From Cherax quadricarinatus (lineage: Eukaryota; Arthropoda; Malacostraca; Decapoda; Parastacidae), in assembly GCF_038502225.1 (NCBI RefSeq), contig NC_091352.1, forward strand, positions 20,752,716 through 20,816,715: a DNA stretch of 64,000 nt. The letters are read 5' to 3'. The notes beneath the pieces were generated by a model. That model did not search any database. It was given only the letters and a program-made list of their open reading frames with translations, and was not told where the DNA came from. The translations under genes and the position numbers were made by a program. Within the stretch, counting starts at the first letter, position 1, and each line of letters begins with the position of its first letter. Shown in pieces: positions 11,346 through 23,254 of this stretch.

Positions 11346-11929
11346 ATTAGTCGTCCCAATGAATGTTTTTTTTACTGCGCTCTGACCTTTCTGTCGTCCT
11401 TGCTAATGGCTCATTTGTGAAAACTCCGTAAATTTTATGCTGAGATTATTGCACACAGCCTGAACTTTTTCTCTTAGTGCACCTCCTCCTTTCCTCAGTA
11501 TTAACACTTGACACTTTGCTATTTGTTATTTGCTTCTGTTATTGATACAAAGAAACCCTAATTCTGTCTCGTTTTGGTTATGTCCTTATTAAATTTTCTC
11601 ATCAATCCTCGACAACTTGTTATAATCATTTCATGCTAGTTTGCTGCCTTTCCTGTTATCTAGGTTTGGGTTAGTTTTGCTCAACTTCCATTTTCTTACG
11701 GTTTCTAGTTATCGGGTCTCTTGCTGGTGGCTGAAACCTTGGGTTCTGTGTGTCAGTTACATGAGTGTGTGCTCATTCAACCTTGTTTTCTCTTCTTTGC
11801 AGTTTTGACTGATTTATTCATGGATGTTTCCCTGATTTTTTCTCCTTACTATAGGTGAGCCAGAAAATTCCTTTCCTTTTTGTCTGTCTCTTGGGTTTAT
11901 CGATAACTCTTTGCTTCAGTTTACCCTTG
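11346..11929. other. No gene recognised
   Basis: Pyrimidine-leaning single-copy-looking sequence; nothing seen. Confidence 0.55.
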
Positions 11930-12255
11930 CATCAGGTATGAATATCAGCACCCAGCACTTGTATCAGATATGAGAGTCAGCACCCAGCACTTGTATCAGG
12001 TATGAGTGTCAGTACCCAGCACTTGTATCAAGTATGAGTGTCAACACCTAGCACATGCACAGGTATGAGTGTCAGCACCCAATACTTGGAGAAGGAGCCA
12101 GGTATCTGGGTGTCAACACCCAGCACTTCCACTAGGTATGAGTGTCAGCACCCAACACTTGCAGAAGGAGCCTGAGTGTAAACACCCAGCACTTGTACCA
12201 GGTATCTGAGTGTCAACACAACACATGTACCAGGTACCTGGTTGTCAACACAGTG
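11930..12255. repeat. Minisatellite, ~32-bp unit, about 10 copies
   Basis: Units contain ggtatgagtgtcagcaccca and gcacttgtatca, with indels in later copies. Confidence 0.92.
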
Positions 12256-12414
12256 ATCAGGGAGGGACATCCCACAATATATTTGTTCCCCTTCACTGCA
12301 AGTATGAAGGTGTGATCTGGGAGGCAATCACTCTCTCCCTCGAGGTTCCTTTGACAGCTTTACTCTGGGAAAATTTTGCATTATAGATTAAAGCTGGTTG
12401 TTCCTCTCAATCTT

Positions 12415-13175
12415 TCCCTCCAGTGTTGCCTACATCCTTACCTCTAGTCTTGCCTGCATCCTTCCCTCCAGTCTTGCCTGCATCCTTCCCTCCAGTCTTG
12501 TTTGCATCCTTACCTCCACTCTTGCCTATATCCTTGCCTTCATTCTTGCCTACTCCTTGCCTCCATTCTTTCCTACATCCTTACCTCCAGTCTTGCCTAC
12601 ATTCTTACCTCCAGTCTTGCCTACATCATTATCTCCAGTCTTGCCTACATCATTATCTCCAGTCTTGCCTGCATCCTTCCCTCCAGTCTTGCCTGCATCC
12701 TTTCCTCCAGTCTTGCCTGCATTCTTCCCTCTAATCTTGCCTGCATCCTTCCCTCCCGTCTTACCTGCATCCTTCCCTCCAGTCTTGCCTACATCCTTCC
12801 CCCTAGTCTTGCCTGCATCCTTCCCTCCAGTCTTGCCTGCATCCTTCCCTCCAGTCTTGCCTGCATCCTTCCCTCCAGTCTTGCCTACATCCTTCCCTCT
12901 AGTCTTGCCTGCATCCTTCCCTCCAGTCTTGCCTGCATCCTTCCCTCTAGTCTTGCCTGCACCCTTCCCTCCAGTGTTGCCTACATCCTTCCCTCCAGTG
13001 TTGCCTACATCCTTCCCTCCAGTCTTGCCTACATCCTTTCCTCCAGTCTTGCCTACATCCTTCCCTCCAGTCTTGCCTACATCCTTCCCTCTAGTCTTGC
13101 CTGCATCCTTCGCTCCAGTCTTGCCTGCATCCTTCCTTCCAGTCTTGCCTGCATCCTTCCCTCCAGCCTTTCCTC
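12415..13175. repeat. Minisatellite, 24-bp unit, about 32 copies
   Basis: The unit is ccagtcttgcctgcatcctt plus ccct. Long open frames through it (LPASFPPV and ACILPSSL repeats) are artefacts of a 24-bp period and pyrimidine bias. Confidence 0.95.
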
Positions 13176-13805
13176 TTTCCCTCTGTTCAGTTTTTCTTCC
13201 ATCCTCAACCTTGCCTTCCGTCTATTCCATTTAGATTTTCCTTTATTCTCTCTCCGTCCGTCCCTCCCACCCTCCCTCCTGCCTTTCCACCTTCCCTTCT
13301 TCCTCACTTCCTCCATCTTTACCTTCTCACCCCTCCATATTTATCTCTCTATCCTTCCCTCTGTCTATCCTACCAGAATTCCAAGCCTCCATCCATCTTT
13401 CCCTCCGTCTCTCCCTCCTTCGTCTCATCCCCTCTCCAACCCTCCTACTCTCCCCCCACGTTCCTCCCTACAGCCTTATTTTTGCTCCTCCCTCTCTTCT
13501 TCCTTTCCTCTTCTGCTCTCTATTCCTCTTTCTATCATTCCTTATCTTTTTCCCCTCACTATCCCTTCCCTCTTGTCTTTCCACCTCTCCCTTTCCTTCC
13601 TCTCCCTTCCCTCACTCTCCCTTCCCTCACACTCCCTTCCCTCACTCTCCCTTCCCTCACTCTCCCTCCCCTCACTCTCCCTCCCCTCCCTCTCCCTCCC
13701 AACTCTCTCCCTCCCTCTTGTCCTCCCTCAACCTCTCGACAAACCGACTCTCTAAAAATTGATGAACATCAAATCCGTCGTGTTAATACCTTTAACTGGT
13801 CTCTC

Positions 13806-13865
<60 letters not shown>

Positions 13866-14001
13866 CCCCTCTCTCTCCCTTTTCCTCTGTTCACTTGTCC
13901 TGCGTCTCCTAGCCAGGGCCTCACCATCAGCGTCTTCTCACTATACCGTATTGATCTTTCAAGGCCTGGTATACACACACCCTTGCTTTGTACTCAAGAT
14001 G

Positions 14002-14096
<95 letters not shown>
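13176..14096. repeat. Pyrimidine-rich tract, (CT)n and (GT)n microsatellites
   Basis: 13260-13740 is C/T-rich with a 15-bp cttccctcactctcc repeat around 13610-13690. (CT)n spans about 13808-13860 and (GT)n about 14001-14096. Open frames here encode only low-complexity Ser/Leu/Pro or Cys/Val runs. Confidence 0.9.
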
Positions 14097-14098
<2 letters not shown>

Positions 14099-14157
14099 TG
14101 TCTGTATAGGTGTTTTGTGTTTCACTGATTTGCTGGATTCGAGACTAAGCTCCTAAT

Positions 14158-14560
14158 CTCGCCTGGTTTATTACTTTGATTAGCATTACTGATATCTGGT
14201 CCTCTGAGCCTCTTCGTGCCTAGTCTTGATACTGTGTATTTACTTTACCTCTAACACCTTTTCATAAAACTAATTCCATTTTTAATTGCCCTGTCACTAA
14301 AGAAATGATTCCATACATTCGTGAATCCCTTAATTCCAAGATTATCCCAAATTGCATTAAAATTTTGTCTGTTATCACATGTTCCTTAGTTCTTCTCTCC
14401 TCCAAGGTTGTCAAGTTCAGTTGTCTCAGACTTTCCTTATAGTGTGTTCCCCACAGTTTTGGTACTTGTCTGATTGACGAACTTTCCAACCTTTCAAAGT
14501 TTTTGCACGTTCCTGACCAGGTAGGAGCTCACGCTCTGGCCAAGTCCTCAGCGATTGGAA
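14158..14560 (-). mobile_element. LINE ORF2 C-terminal relic (minus)
   Basis: On the minus strand: SIRQVPKLWGTHYKE, LRQLNLTTLEERRTKE, and after a stop GVRGKVNTQYQD. The Y-E-x-L-L-x-L-x-T-L-E-x-R-R pattern is the post-RT region of CR1/jockey-like LINEs, also seen at 48.2 kb (EERLREIGLTTLEDRR). RT motifs are absent and stops are present, so it is dead. Confidence 0.65.
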
Positions 14561-15260
14561 TAACTTATATCGTGTTTAAAACTCTAAATTATTCGCTAAA
14601 GTTTTTGAATGATTTTTTTTTTTGCGTTTTATTAGTTTTGCATAGCCGGCTGAAGTTATATGGTTCGTGTGTACCTTCAACGATATTCTTAATGCTGCAT
14701 TCACACACAGGACTTTTCCTCCCTAATTTATATTTGCAACTTCTTTCCTGCCATGATTTACACACTGGTTTTACTCTCTTCTTTTATCTTCCCTAACTTG
14801 CGTGATCTTGAATTTGTTTAGCTTGAACTCCAACAGCCACTTTTTGGATCGTTTCTACGGCCTTTTCAGTTGCCTTTCTTTGTCTCCTGTTATATTTTTT
14901 CTAGTTACTTTTACATAATCAGCAAAACAGAAACACAACACTGATCCTTCTTTTCATCATACGTTTCCCCTTTGATCTCATATTTTCTTTTTATAACCTT
15001 GAAATTAAACCATTTCTCTGAATATTAATATATCCCGTGTGTTCATGTTTTCCAGTTCCACAAGTTTCAAGTGTTTTTTTTTTTCATCGTGTGGGCTACT
15101 GCTCGTCTCCTGTTTATCCATGTATTACTCTTTGGCGTCCTTCTGGGAGAACACTGTTTGTTGTTACATCTGTGAGATTGGTTTCGGTTATGGCTATAAC
15201 AGTAATTGCTATATATATAGTTCAGAAAGCCGACATATTGATGTACGATGTTCAGCTCTT
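14561..15260. other. No gene recognised
   Basis: T-rich sequence; nothing supported. Confidence 0.55.
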
Positions 15261-15310
15261 GGGTATCTTCATGTTTCGTTAGCCAAGGGCTTCCTCAGTC
15301 CAATACAGAG
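15230..15310 (-). mobile_element. Decayed hammerhead-like repeat (CTGAGGA type)
   Basis: On the minus strand: GGA, then CTGAGGA (15298-15292), an extra A, a 13-nt stem II region with two changes that weaken pairing (TAAC where TGGC is expected), GAAA, and downstream aagatacccaagagc as in the copy at 5.17 kb. Position 7 is G, and positions 3/8 are C and G. Confidence 0.45.
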
Positions 15311-16005
15311 AAGAATGATGGAAGATGAGGGTAAGTTTGAAGTATTCAGGTCCTCAGCTTGAAGTCCATGTGTTCCGTCCATCAGTCTTGATAAAAGTAC
15401 AGCATACTTTTCTCTGTATTGGACATAGGTATAACATGGGTAAAACTTAAAAACTTTACGTGTATTTAAGCTGAAATATAACTCTAACCTGGGGATGAAT
15501 TTCTCGTAGCACTATCGTTTGCTTAATTTTTAAATACAAGCCACTTTTGCTTATTAAATGTAGGGGAAATGAAGAATTGCGATGTAAACAGTAATTTTTG
15601 GTTCTCGAGCATATAATAAATTATGCAGCTGTTTTCCTATATAAAAAGGTTTAGCCATATGAATTCAAATTAGGAATGAAGATTAAAATATTGTGAACAT
15701 ATATGAAAAGCTCTAAAATTTAATGTAGAAATCAAATTTCCTTTATAATACATAGGTACAAATGAAGGAAATTTTGAAAGTTCAGCCAGTAAATATTAAC
15801 TTACGATGCATTGAACTGCTAAAACTTACCCCTAAGTCTCAAGATTGTCAAGAAAAAGGAATGTTTTGTTTGCCTCCACTACACATGAAAATTCAATATT
15901 AGTGTTTTGAATTAAAATATTGTAAGAATAATGGTACTTGGTCAAGTACTTCAATTAGAAATGTATTGTCTGGATGACATAGATATAAAAATGATTTACA
16001 TTCAA
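15311..16005. other. No gene recognised
   Basis: AT-rich sequence with short unconvincing frames. Confidence 0.55.
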
Positions 16006-16245
16006 TCAGTCGACCTCATAATGAGTAAGGAAAGAATTGGTCAAAACAGATCCCAAAGGATTCCAAATTGTAATCCCATTTCTGTGTATAAACCTTCCCA
16101 TTAAATACAGAATAACAATCTGTTGGTGCTGGTGATAATTTATGTGATCTATATCTTTAAATAGATCATCTATACATATGTCTATCGTCTCTATTAAGGA
16201 TATATTCGCCAACAGAGACTTAACCTCAAAACTAGCTAGTATTGA
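16006..16245 (-). mobile_element. Penelope-like element RT fragment (minus)
   Basis: Minus-strand reading: SFEVKSLLANISLIET, then IDICIDDLFKD, and later IWNPLGSVLTNSFLTHYE. These match the Penelope-like RT pattern around S-F-D-V-K-S-L-F-T-N-I-P and G-x-P-L-S-P-V-L-A-N-x-(Y/F)-M. The catalytic palm (YxDD) is not in this piece. A second copy of the same segment lies in opposite orientation at 16480. Confidence 0.65.
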
Positions 16246-16479
16246 ACATCCCTATTAGGAAAAGTAAATGAATCTTTAACTGTATATTGTCACAGGTGCT
16301 AATATAGGAAGAAGAAATTTACAAAGTTTATAAGACACTAACAATAGCTGACATAATGGGTCACAGGGCAGTTATCCTCATGAACGTTTAGGTAAACCAT
16401 ATAAACTACCGGGTTTCCATCATGACGTAAATAATTCAGAATAAATCACTTCGCCAATTACATTTTCAGACTTCACCTT

Positions 16480-16780
16480 CCTTACCATTTGTACGTGTGT
16501 ATTAGTTTTGGTGTCAAGTTCCTGTTTACAAATATACCACTAATAGAGGCGATGAATATATGTATAGATACACCATTTAAAGATAATGATCGCATTCCAA
16601 ATTATAATTTTTTTGAGGTCGACTGCTTGAATAATTATCCTGGTAAATTTAAACCATTTTTATATCGACGTAATATTAACTATACTTTTCTAATATTAAA
16701 GTCATTTAGCCTCGTACGATTATTCTTAATTATTTTCGCTCATAATTCGAGAATGCCTCTTCCAATCGGCTTCATTTTTT
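16480..16780 (+). mobile_element. Penelope-like element RT fragment (plus), inverted partner
   Basis: It reads SFGVKFLFTNIPLIEA, then MNICIDTPFKDND, and later FLYRRNINYTFLILKS. The last stretch corresponds to the PLE palm motif Y-R-R-Y-I-D-D-T-F, with the catalytic aspartates replaced (NINY). It is therefore inactive. The segment between the two homologous blocks has been shortened. Confidence 0.65.
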
Positions 16781-16781
16781 T

Positions 16782-17559
16782 TCAATATTTGTGTATGGTA
16801 ACATGGACTAAATTCCTGAAAGAATTGACATGTTCAGGTGCCCTGTGGCCACAGTTGTTGAACCCGACCCCATCATCCTAGAACAACTCTGACAACTTTC
16901 AAGATCAGCAGTGGTGGAGCTTCAGATGATCATCAAAACCCCCCCAAAAAAAAAAAAAAAAAAAAAAATACTGTAATCTATTCGTAAGAATGCTTCAATG
17001 TTAACCATCTAGTCTGGTTAATCCAGGCTTCCAAAACGTCCACCCACCTCGAAGACTAAGCACCGACTGACACTGTATAACATTGACCCCCTGGAATGAG
17101 TTCCGGGGGTCAATGCCCCTGCGGAACTCTCTCCAGGTATACTCCAGGTATTCGCTGATTGGAGCTAACCAGGCGGGTTAAGACTTGATCAACACATGGG
17201 CAAATTATCGGCTGAGCCGAAACAGCCAACAGGATTTAAGCCTACTATATTTTTTTTTGTTTCATAAAGAGCTGTACACATGATCACAGCTCTACTAGAG
17301 TTGCTAGGAGGGATAGAGCATCAGATTGAAATCTCTTATCCAGAGTATTATTCTAATATTACGAATTTATGTGGAATGGAAAATAAAATTTTATAAACGT
17401 GGATTGAAAATGGATAAGAAAATTGATATATTAATACGTGGCCATTTACATTTCAGCTTAAAATATATAAAAGGCCTGAAAAGATTATAAGGCACCCACA
17501 ATAGTTTTTACAACCCTTTACCTTTAGGCTTGCATACGTATGTATGCATTTGTAAACTG
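16782..17559. other. Intergenic; poly(A) tract and LINE-tail hairpin
   Basis: A poly(A) run of about 25 lies at 16944-16968. At 17088-17118 there is a hairpin ttgaccccc-t-ggaa / ttcc-gggggtcaa, followed by ctctccaggtatactccagg, the same short tandem tail as after the LINE end at 240-270. That suggests a LINE 3'-tail relic. The rest shows no gene. Confidence 0.5.

Positions 17560-17642
<83 letters not shown>
17560..17642. repeat. (TA)n microsatellite
   Basis: About 41 TA repeats. Confidence 0.97.
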
Positions 17643-18761
<1,119 letters not shown>

Positions 18762-18888
18762 ATGCGGGGCGAGATGTTGTCGGAACGAGAGCTTGCTGAG
18801 TACGATTTCCCGGTGATCGGGGAAATTGCTGTGGCGAATCCTAGCCTCACAGCCTTGTCAAAGCTGGGACTGCGAGAGCCAGAGTCTG
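18762..18888 (+). CDS. Possible host coding exon, unknown protein
   Basis: The frame from ATG 18762 (or 18774) reads MLSERELAEYDFPVIGEI, then AVANPSLTALSKLGLREPES, followed at 18889 by gtaacg, a plausible GT splice donor. The stretch has balanced codon use and a mixed, non-repetitive, soluble-looking composition, unlike the low-complexity frames elsewhere. After the GT the frame turns into hydrophobic intron-like translation. No family is recognised and no acceptor or downstream exon was found in the window. It may be a first coding exon or chance. Confidence 0.3.
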
Positions 18889-19134
18889 GTAACGTTCCTG
18901 TTTCTTTATTTTTCTCTGTGCTTTACCGTTTTCAGTTTGGACATCAGAATGTTCAAACTGTCATCGTGCTCACAGGAAATATTTTACTGTTGTAAAGACA
19001 ATAAAATGGGACACTGGTGAAGGCTCCTCAGTAAAAATCTGACATATTTATATCTGTCTCAAACTTTTTCATCACTAATATTTTTTCCGTTGTGTTACGT
19101 TATAATTAGTCACTTTTTATGAAGCGAAGACAAT

Positions 19135-19312
19135 CTTCCCTAACTCTTACCTTACCTAACCTAATTCAACTCTTACCTTACCTAATTCTTACCTTACACA
19201 ACCTAACCTAACTCAAGTCTTACCTCACCTTGCCTAACCTAATATTTACCTTACCAAACCTAACCTAAGCTAACCTAATTCTTACCTTACCTTACCTTAC
19301 CTAAACTAATCG
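19135..19312. repeat. Degenerate (TTACC)/(CCTAA)-type pentanucleotide tract
   Basis: Interspersed cttaccttacc and cctaacctaa blocks. CCTAA is the complement of the arthropod telomere unit TTAGG, but TTACC units dominate, so this is probably an ordinary degenerate microsatellite. Confidence 0.7.
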
Positions 19313-19364
19313 AGAAATTTGCTGCAAACATCAGGTAAAAAATCCACATTGATAAATCTGGGTT

Positions 19365-19620
19365 TTGAAAACTAAGACACATGTGCAACATCTGGTTATC
19401 TTTATTGTAGACGTTTCGCCATCCAGTGGCTTTATCAATACAGAGTCTAGGACATAATTTGAAGACAGTAGAACTATATACAAAAGAAAAGGTAATCAGT
19501 CCCCCAGCCTTGGAGTTGGTGTGAAGAACACCGTTGTCCTAGAATCTGGATGGATAAAGCCACTGCATGGCGAAACGTCTACAAGAAAGATACCCAGATG
19601 GTGCACATGTGTCGCATTTT
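19365..19620. mobile_element. Inverted pair of hammerhead-like repeats (head-to-head)
   Basis: The left arm (19372-19445) and right arm (19546-19613) are inverted copies: gacacatgtgcaacatctgg on the left, ccagatggtgcacatgtgtc on the right. Each carries the box-hairpin-GAAA core. The left core is on the minus strand (TTGATAA); the right is on the plus strand with one change (TGGATAA). No ORF. The left arm has the same orientation as the PLE RT relic at 20085-20491, downstream of it. Confidence 0.7.
19407..19444 (-). ncRNA. Hammerhead ribozyme-like motif (TTGATAA type, GUC site)
   Basis: Minus strand: stem I strand TGTA; box TTGATAA (19440-19434); extra A; stem II GCCA/TGGC with loop CTGGA, perfect; GAAA; C-G-U-C; stem I strand TACA. 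The triplet before the predicted cut (19412|19411) is GUC, the canonical hammerhead site. Positions 3 and 8 are U and A in place of C and G, keeping the pair. Activity is not shown. Confidence 0.55.
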
Positions 19621-20034
19621 TCATCTTGTCGGTATTGTATACCATTCTCGTACAATATGGGTTTTAAAAATGAAAGTTAAAATGTTGTATTTTCTTTATA
19701 TATTATTCCATTTATTGGTGGCATTGAATGTTATAATTGGTTAAATTTGGTTATTTAATGTTAACCTGATTTATCCATATATACCATGTGAAGGGCTGTT
19801 CTCTTTAACATATATAGAGGAAATCATGGTTGATTTTAGGAGAGACCACGGGCGATCGACATCCTTGCACAAGAGTACACTGAGATGACAGAAAGACTTA
19901 AATCAATTCATTCATTGGTCGAATAATATTTACAGCTACAACTCTGGGATTAATGTTCCATATTAATTACACGTCATGTGCTCTACCACCATCATTGATT
20001 GTGTGCAATTTTCAATGATGATATCATTGAGGTA
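19621..20034. other. No clear gene; possible PLE 3' region
   Basis: It lies between the minus-strand PLE RT relic and the hammerhead-like pair. A minus-strand reading LYLNDIIIEN near 20030 could be a decayed continuation of the PLE ORF. No endonuclease motif was found. Confidence 0.35.
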
Positions 20035-20082
20035 CAGTCAGTATAGCATGTTACTGACATGCTATACTGACTGTATAGCATG
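20035..20082. repeat. Palindrome (17-bp arms) plus third partial copy
   Basis: acagtcagtatagcatg and catgctatactgactgt flank a 7-bp loop. Another atagcatgtcagtaac follows. It sits at the 3' side of the PLE RT relic and interrupts its reading. Confidence 0.9.
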
Positions 20083-20084
20083 TC

Positions 20085-20491
20085 AGTAACATTGTAAGGA
20101 AAACATTTCTTTTAACCATAGACTCGTGACTGGAATAATAGTAAATGTATCACGACACATTAGTTGACTTCCTGTGCACTGTAAATGCAAATTCTCTGTC
20201 TACACGATGGATTAGAACATATAGGAAAGCCAATTTGTCTACTTCGTGCTATGTTGTGAACTTAATTGAAGGTAATAAACTACTGAGTCTAGGAAGGAAC
20301 TCATCAATATTGCGATCTCTAGGCCGAAGTCAAAATACATCGTCTACATATCTGAACAACCCAGTTTTACTCGGAGTCTTATATCATAAAATTCCATATA
20401 TGTACAAGTTGCTATGTAAGGGGCTAAGAGGATTTTATATGGCAATGCCTTGTTTTCGAGCATCGTATTTACCTTCATATTTGAAGGCAAA
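20085..20491 (-). mobile_element. Penelope-like element reverse transcriptase pseudogene
   Basis: Minus-strand reading with frameshifts: FAFKYEGKYDARKQGIAI, NPLSPLHSNLYMEFYD, RYVDDVF, RDRNIDEFLPRLSSLLPSIK, FLYVLIHRVDREFAFTVHRK, STNVS, YYSSHESMVKRNVFLTML. This is the PLE RT order from the G-x-P-L-S-P motif through the catalytic Y-V-D-D (codons at 20350-20339) to the F-L-D-V-L and T-V-Y-R-K-P-T motifs. Stops after IAI, YVDDVF, FTT and NVS show it is inactive. The GIY-YIG endonuclease is not visible here. Family and clade are inferred from motifs. Confidence 0.8.
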
Positions 20492-21084
20492 TATTAAGCT
20501 CAGACACAAGGCATAGCCATAATTATCAATAAAATGCCATATTAATTTCATCTGTGTACATTTACTGAGTCACAGTAGAATACTGACTTTGATGAGGAGT
20601 ATGTGGCCGAGGTGAAGGAATGATTCTTACTGGCTGTCATCACAGGACCTTCCAGGAGAAAAAAATTAAAGGGAAAACCTTGGCAGCTTTAAAATGAGGT
20701 AAGTACATGAGTAGGTGTAAGTGGGTGTGACTTGGATATGCCTAGCAAGGGTCAGTAGGCCTACTGTATTCATGGTGTGCTGAAGTTATTCTTCTTTCTG
20801 TATTCCTGTGATTTCTGATGATGGGTGGCTCTTGTGAAACCCCTATGACATGAAAACAATTGCTCACCGAGGGACAAAGAAAGTGTCTATATGTGAACTT
20901 GTTAAGGTGTTAAGCTGAGTGTTTAGCTTATTTCTATACGACTTTTACAACTAATTATCTGACTATACAAAATATGTTGTGTTTACCTAAATTTTGCAGG
21001 TTTATTCTTAGTAACAGTTTATAAATGTAATAGATGACTGTAAGAACATGTAGGAGGCTTACTGCAGTAGGCCTACTGGCCAAT
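20492..21084. other. No gene; dispersed-repeat fragments
   Basis: 21040-21080 holds ggcttactgcagtaggccta, part of the family seen at 22325, 31040, 36480 and 52226. No other feature. Confidence 0.45.
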
Positions 21085-21187
21085 GACTCACGAAATCGTA
21101 ATGACACGATTGCAAACAAACCATACCACGAGTTTTGTGATTCTCTGATCGCTGGTTATAGCCTCACCCGTGGTATGTTTTTTTTTC
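21085..21187 (+). mobile_element. SINE-like repeat 2, copy 1 (diverged)
   Basis: Starts gactcacgaaatcgtaatga and cacgattgcaaac, and ends ctctgatcgctggttatagc then cccgtggtatg and a T run. The copies at 62214 (plus) and 29665 (minus) share both ends. A B-box-like T-arm is clear in the 29.7-kb copy and decayed here. Confidence 0.55.
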
Positions 21188-21749
21188 TAGTATCCCATGC
21201 TAGGCACTTCCAAGTCACTTCTACCTAGATTCACTCGTGTACTTCTCTTACCTCATTGTCATGCTAACAAGGTTTTCGCTTCAGTGACGCTACTCAGGAG
21301 TACTAAACTTCTTGATTCTATCACGTAAGTTTTCTTCTCCTTAAAGGTCATGTAATGACAATCAGGCTCGTCAAACCTGACTTGCAGAGGCCATCTTGAA
21401 AATATAAATTTTCAAGATGGCGAAGAACATTTTTTGACTCCATGACGAGGGAGTGAATAAATTTGACTGCTGTTCCTCGGTCTCGTCCGTATCAAAGTCA
21501 GTATTCTACTGTGGCTCAGACAGTCGTATTCGTTAGGAAAATGAACAGAGATGCAACTAATGTGACATTTTATTGTGGAAACGTAATTCCTCCACTATTA
21601 CTAGTCGTGTTCGTGACATTGGAGTAAAATACTAAAAGTTACTGTCTGTTTTACAATTTGACATTACGATGATTTTTAATAGTGCTGAGACAGAGATTAG
21701 ATACTTCAGCATCATAGCTCATAGAGGCTTCGAACAACCCTCTGTTTGT
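21188..21749. other. No gene; short perfect palindrome
   Basis: 21389-21421 is a hairpin gccatcttgaaaat / attttcaagatggc with a 4-5 bp loop. Nothing else was recognised. Confidence 0.6.
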
Positions 21750-21920
21750 AATATGTTAGGTAAAAGGACACCAGTGTAACTAATGCGACATTTTATTACG
21801 GCAACGTTTCGCTCTCCAGGAGTTTATCAAACAGTTAGGACTTGACTTAGCTCCTGGAGAGCGAAACTAATGCCACAATAGTCACATTAGTTACACTTGT
21901 GTCCTTTAACCTAACATATT
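21750..21920. mobile_element. Inverted pair of hammerhead-like repeats, second family
   Basis: The outer arms aatatgttaggtaaaaggac and gtcctttaacctaacatatt are inverted. Inside, the left arm (minus) has box TTGATAA (21830-21824), a hairpin with loop CTGGA, and GAGCGAAACGTTGCC. The right arm (plus) has ctcctggagagcgaaac. Both arms match the motif 3' of the PLE endonuclease at 54.5 kb. Confidence 0.7.
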
Positions 21921-23254
21921 GTAGGTAATTTTACAAACATTATTACAGAGAGTTGCTGGACTTTCAACATTTGGAGAAAACGTAATAACGATTTAAAGTC
22001 TGCTGAATAATTTGGTTTTAATCTGATCTTTTTTCTCATTCTCTCCCGCTAATTCCACTATCTCTGGGTAATTATCATTAGTAAAATAAAATCCTCTTAC
22101 AAACAACTTATGCTCCTCCTCCATCTTCCTTTACGAGGGCTCATTCATTCAAGGGAGGAGAACTATTCTTCTCTTCCTGGGATCAAACCTGATTAACTCC
22201 AATTCTGTTACTTGGGGTAGACAATAAAAAAATTATAGCCAATCCTTCACATAACGTTTCGCTCACAGGTGAACGAAACGTTGCCCCAGGTACAGTCTCT
22301 TCTGCTCTGTTAGAGCGCCACTCAAGAACATAAGAAAGAAGGAACACTGCAGCAAGCCTACTGGCCCATGCAAGGCAGGTACAATTCACTCGTTGAGCTG
22401 TTTTTTCCCATGAATACAACGTTAATTCTACTCTTATGATATACCTTTTTGCAATATTAGTTTAGGATGCTACATTACATTAGCTGCAAAACTCAAAGTG
22501 ACTTACGTAAATTGTGCACATTCTCAGCTTCTCCTTCTTACTGAGGAAGATTAAAATTTCCCCAAAATTAACCAAATGTGTGTTTCAGAAGGCTGTATGA
22601 TCCATGCTGGTTTAGAGCTTATTTTGAATTATAATAATAATTATATGTATTTCGATCCGATAAATGTATCACCGTATTGTATAGCCACAGTCTCCTGCTC
22701 CTCAAAGCACGCGATTGGAATAGTGCAGAGTGCGGCATAAGTTGATATTAGCAGAATCAGAAGAGGCGTTCCAAAAGTCATCACATGGAAATTAATATCC
22801 AAATTTCTTCAAAGTAAATAAGGACACACACAGACCAGATCTAATTCAGAGCTTTGAGAGGGACCTAAGAGAGCAATATCCTAAAATATACAAGCACGCT
22901 AGGCATGAAGGCGCCAGGATGTTGCGCTATCAGGTAATCAGCTTGGAAGCTTTGCGGTTCAACAGATGTGACACTCAGAAAAGATTATAAGAAAATCAGC
23001 ATCTTAAATTTTCCAGATCTTCCCCCCCCCAAAAAAAAAAAAACGAATTTGAACCAAAAGTTTGACCAGCTTTTAAGAAAATAAGTAAATCTTATGTAAC
23101 AATGGTGTTGAGGGCAGACAGGTCTTATACGGGTATAAAATAATAAGAGACATATTCTCCAAACTTTTCCCATAAACCAGTTTGATAAAAAAACAAATAA
23201 TAACACGTCTTGCACAGCTTGAAGAGATTTTTCTTTTCTAGAAAACACATCAGC
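21921..23254. other. No gene; hairpin and dispersed-repeat copy
   Basis: 22253-22282 is a 9-bp-arm hairpin aacgtttcg/cgaaacgtt built from the stem III side of the hammerhead-like family. 22325-22400 is a copy of the dispersed repeat gaacataagaaagaaggaac, actgcagcaagcctactggc. The remainder shows no gene. Confidence 0.5.

Noticed and set aside
8394..11420. Open frames of about 1000 codons (plus) and 880 codons (minus)
   Set aside because: They are translations of a 30-bp minisatellite whose period is a multiple of 3; no domain, start context or splice signals.
12398..13755. Long plus-strand frames rich in Leu, Pro and Ser
   Set aside because: Translations of a 24-bp pyrimidine-rich minisatellite and C/T-rich flank.
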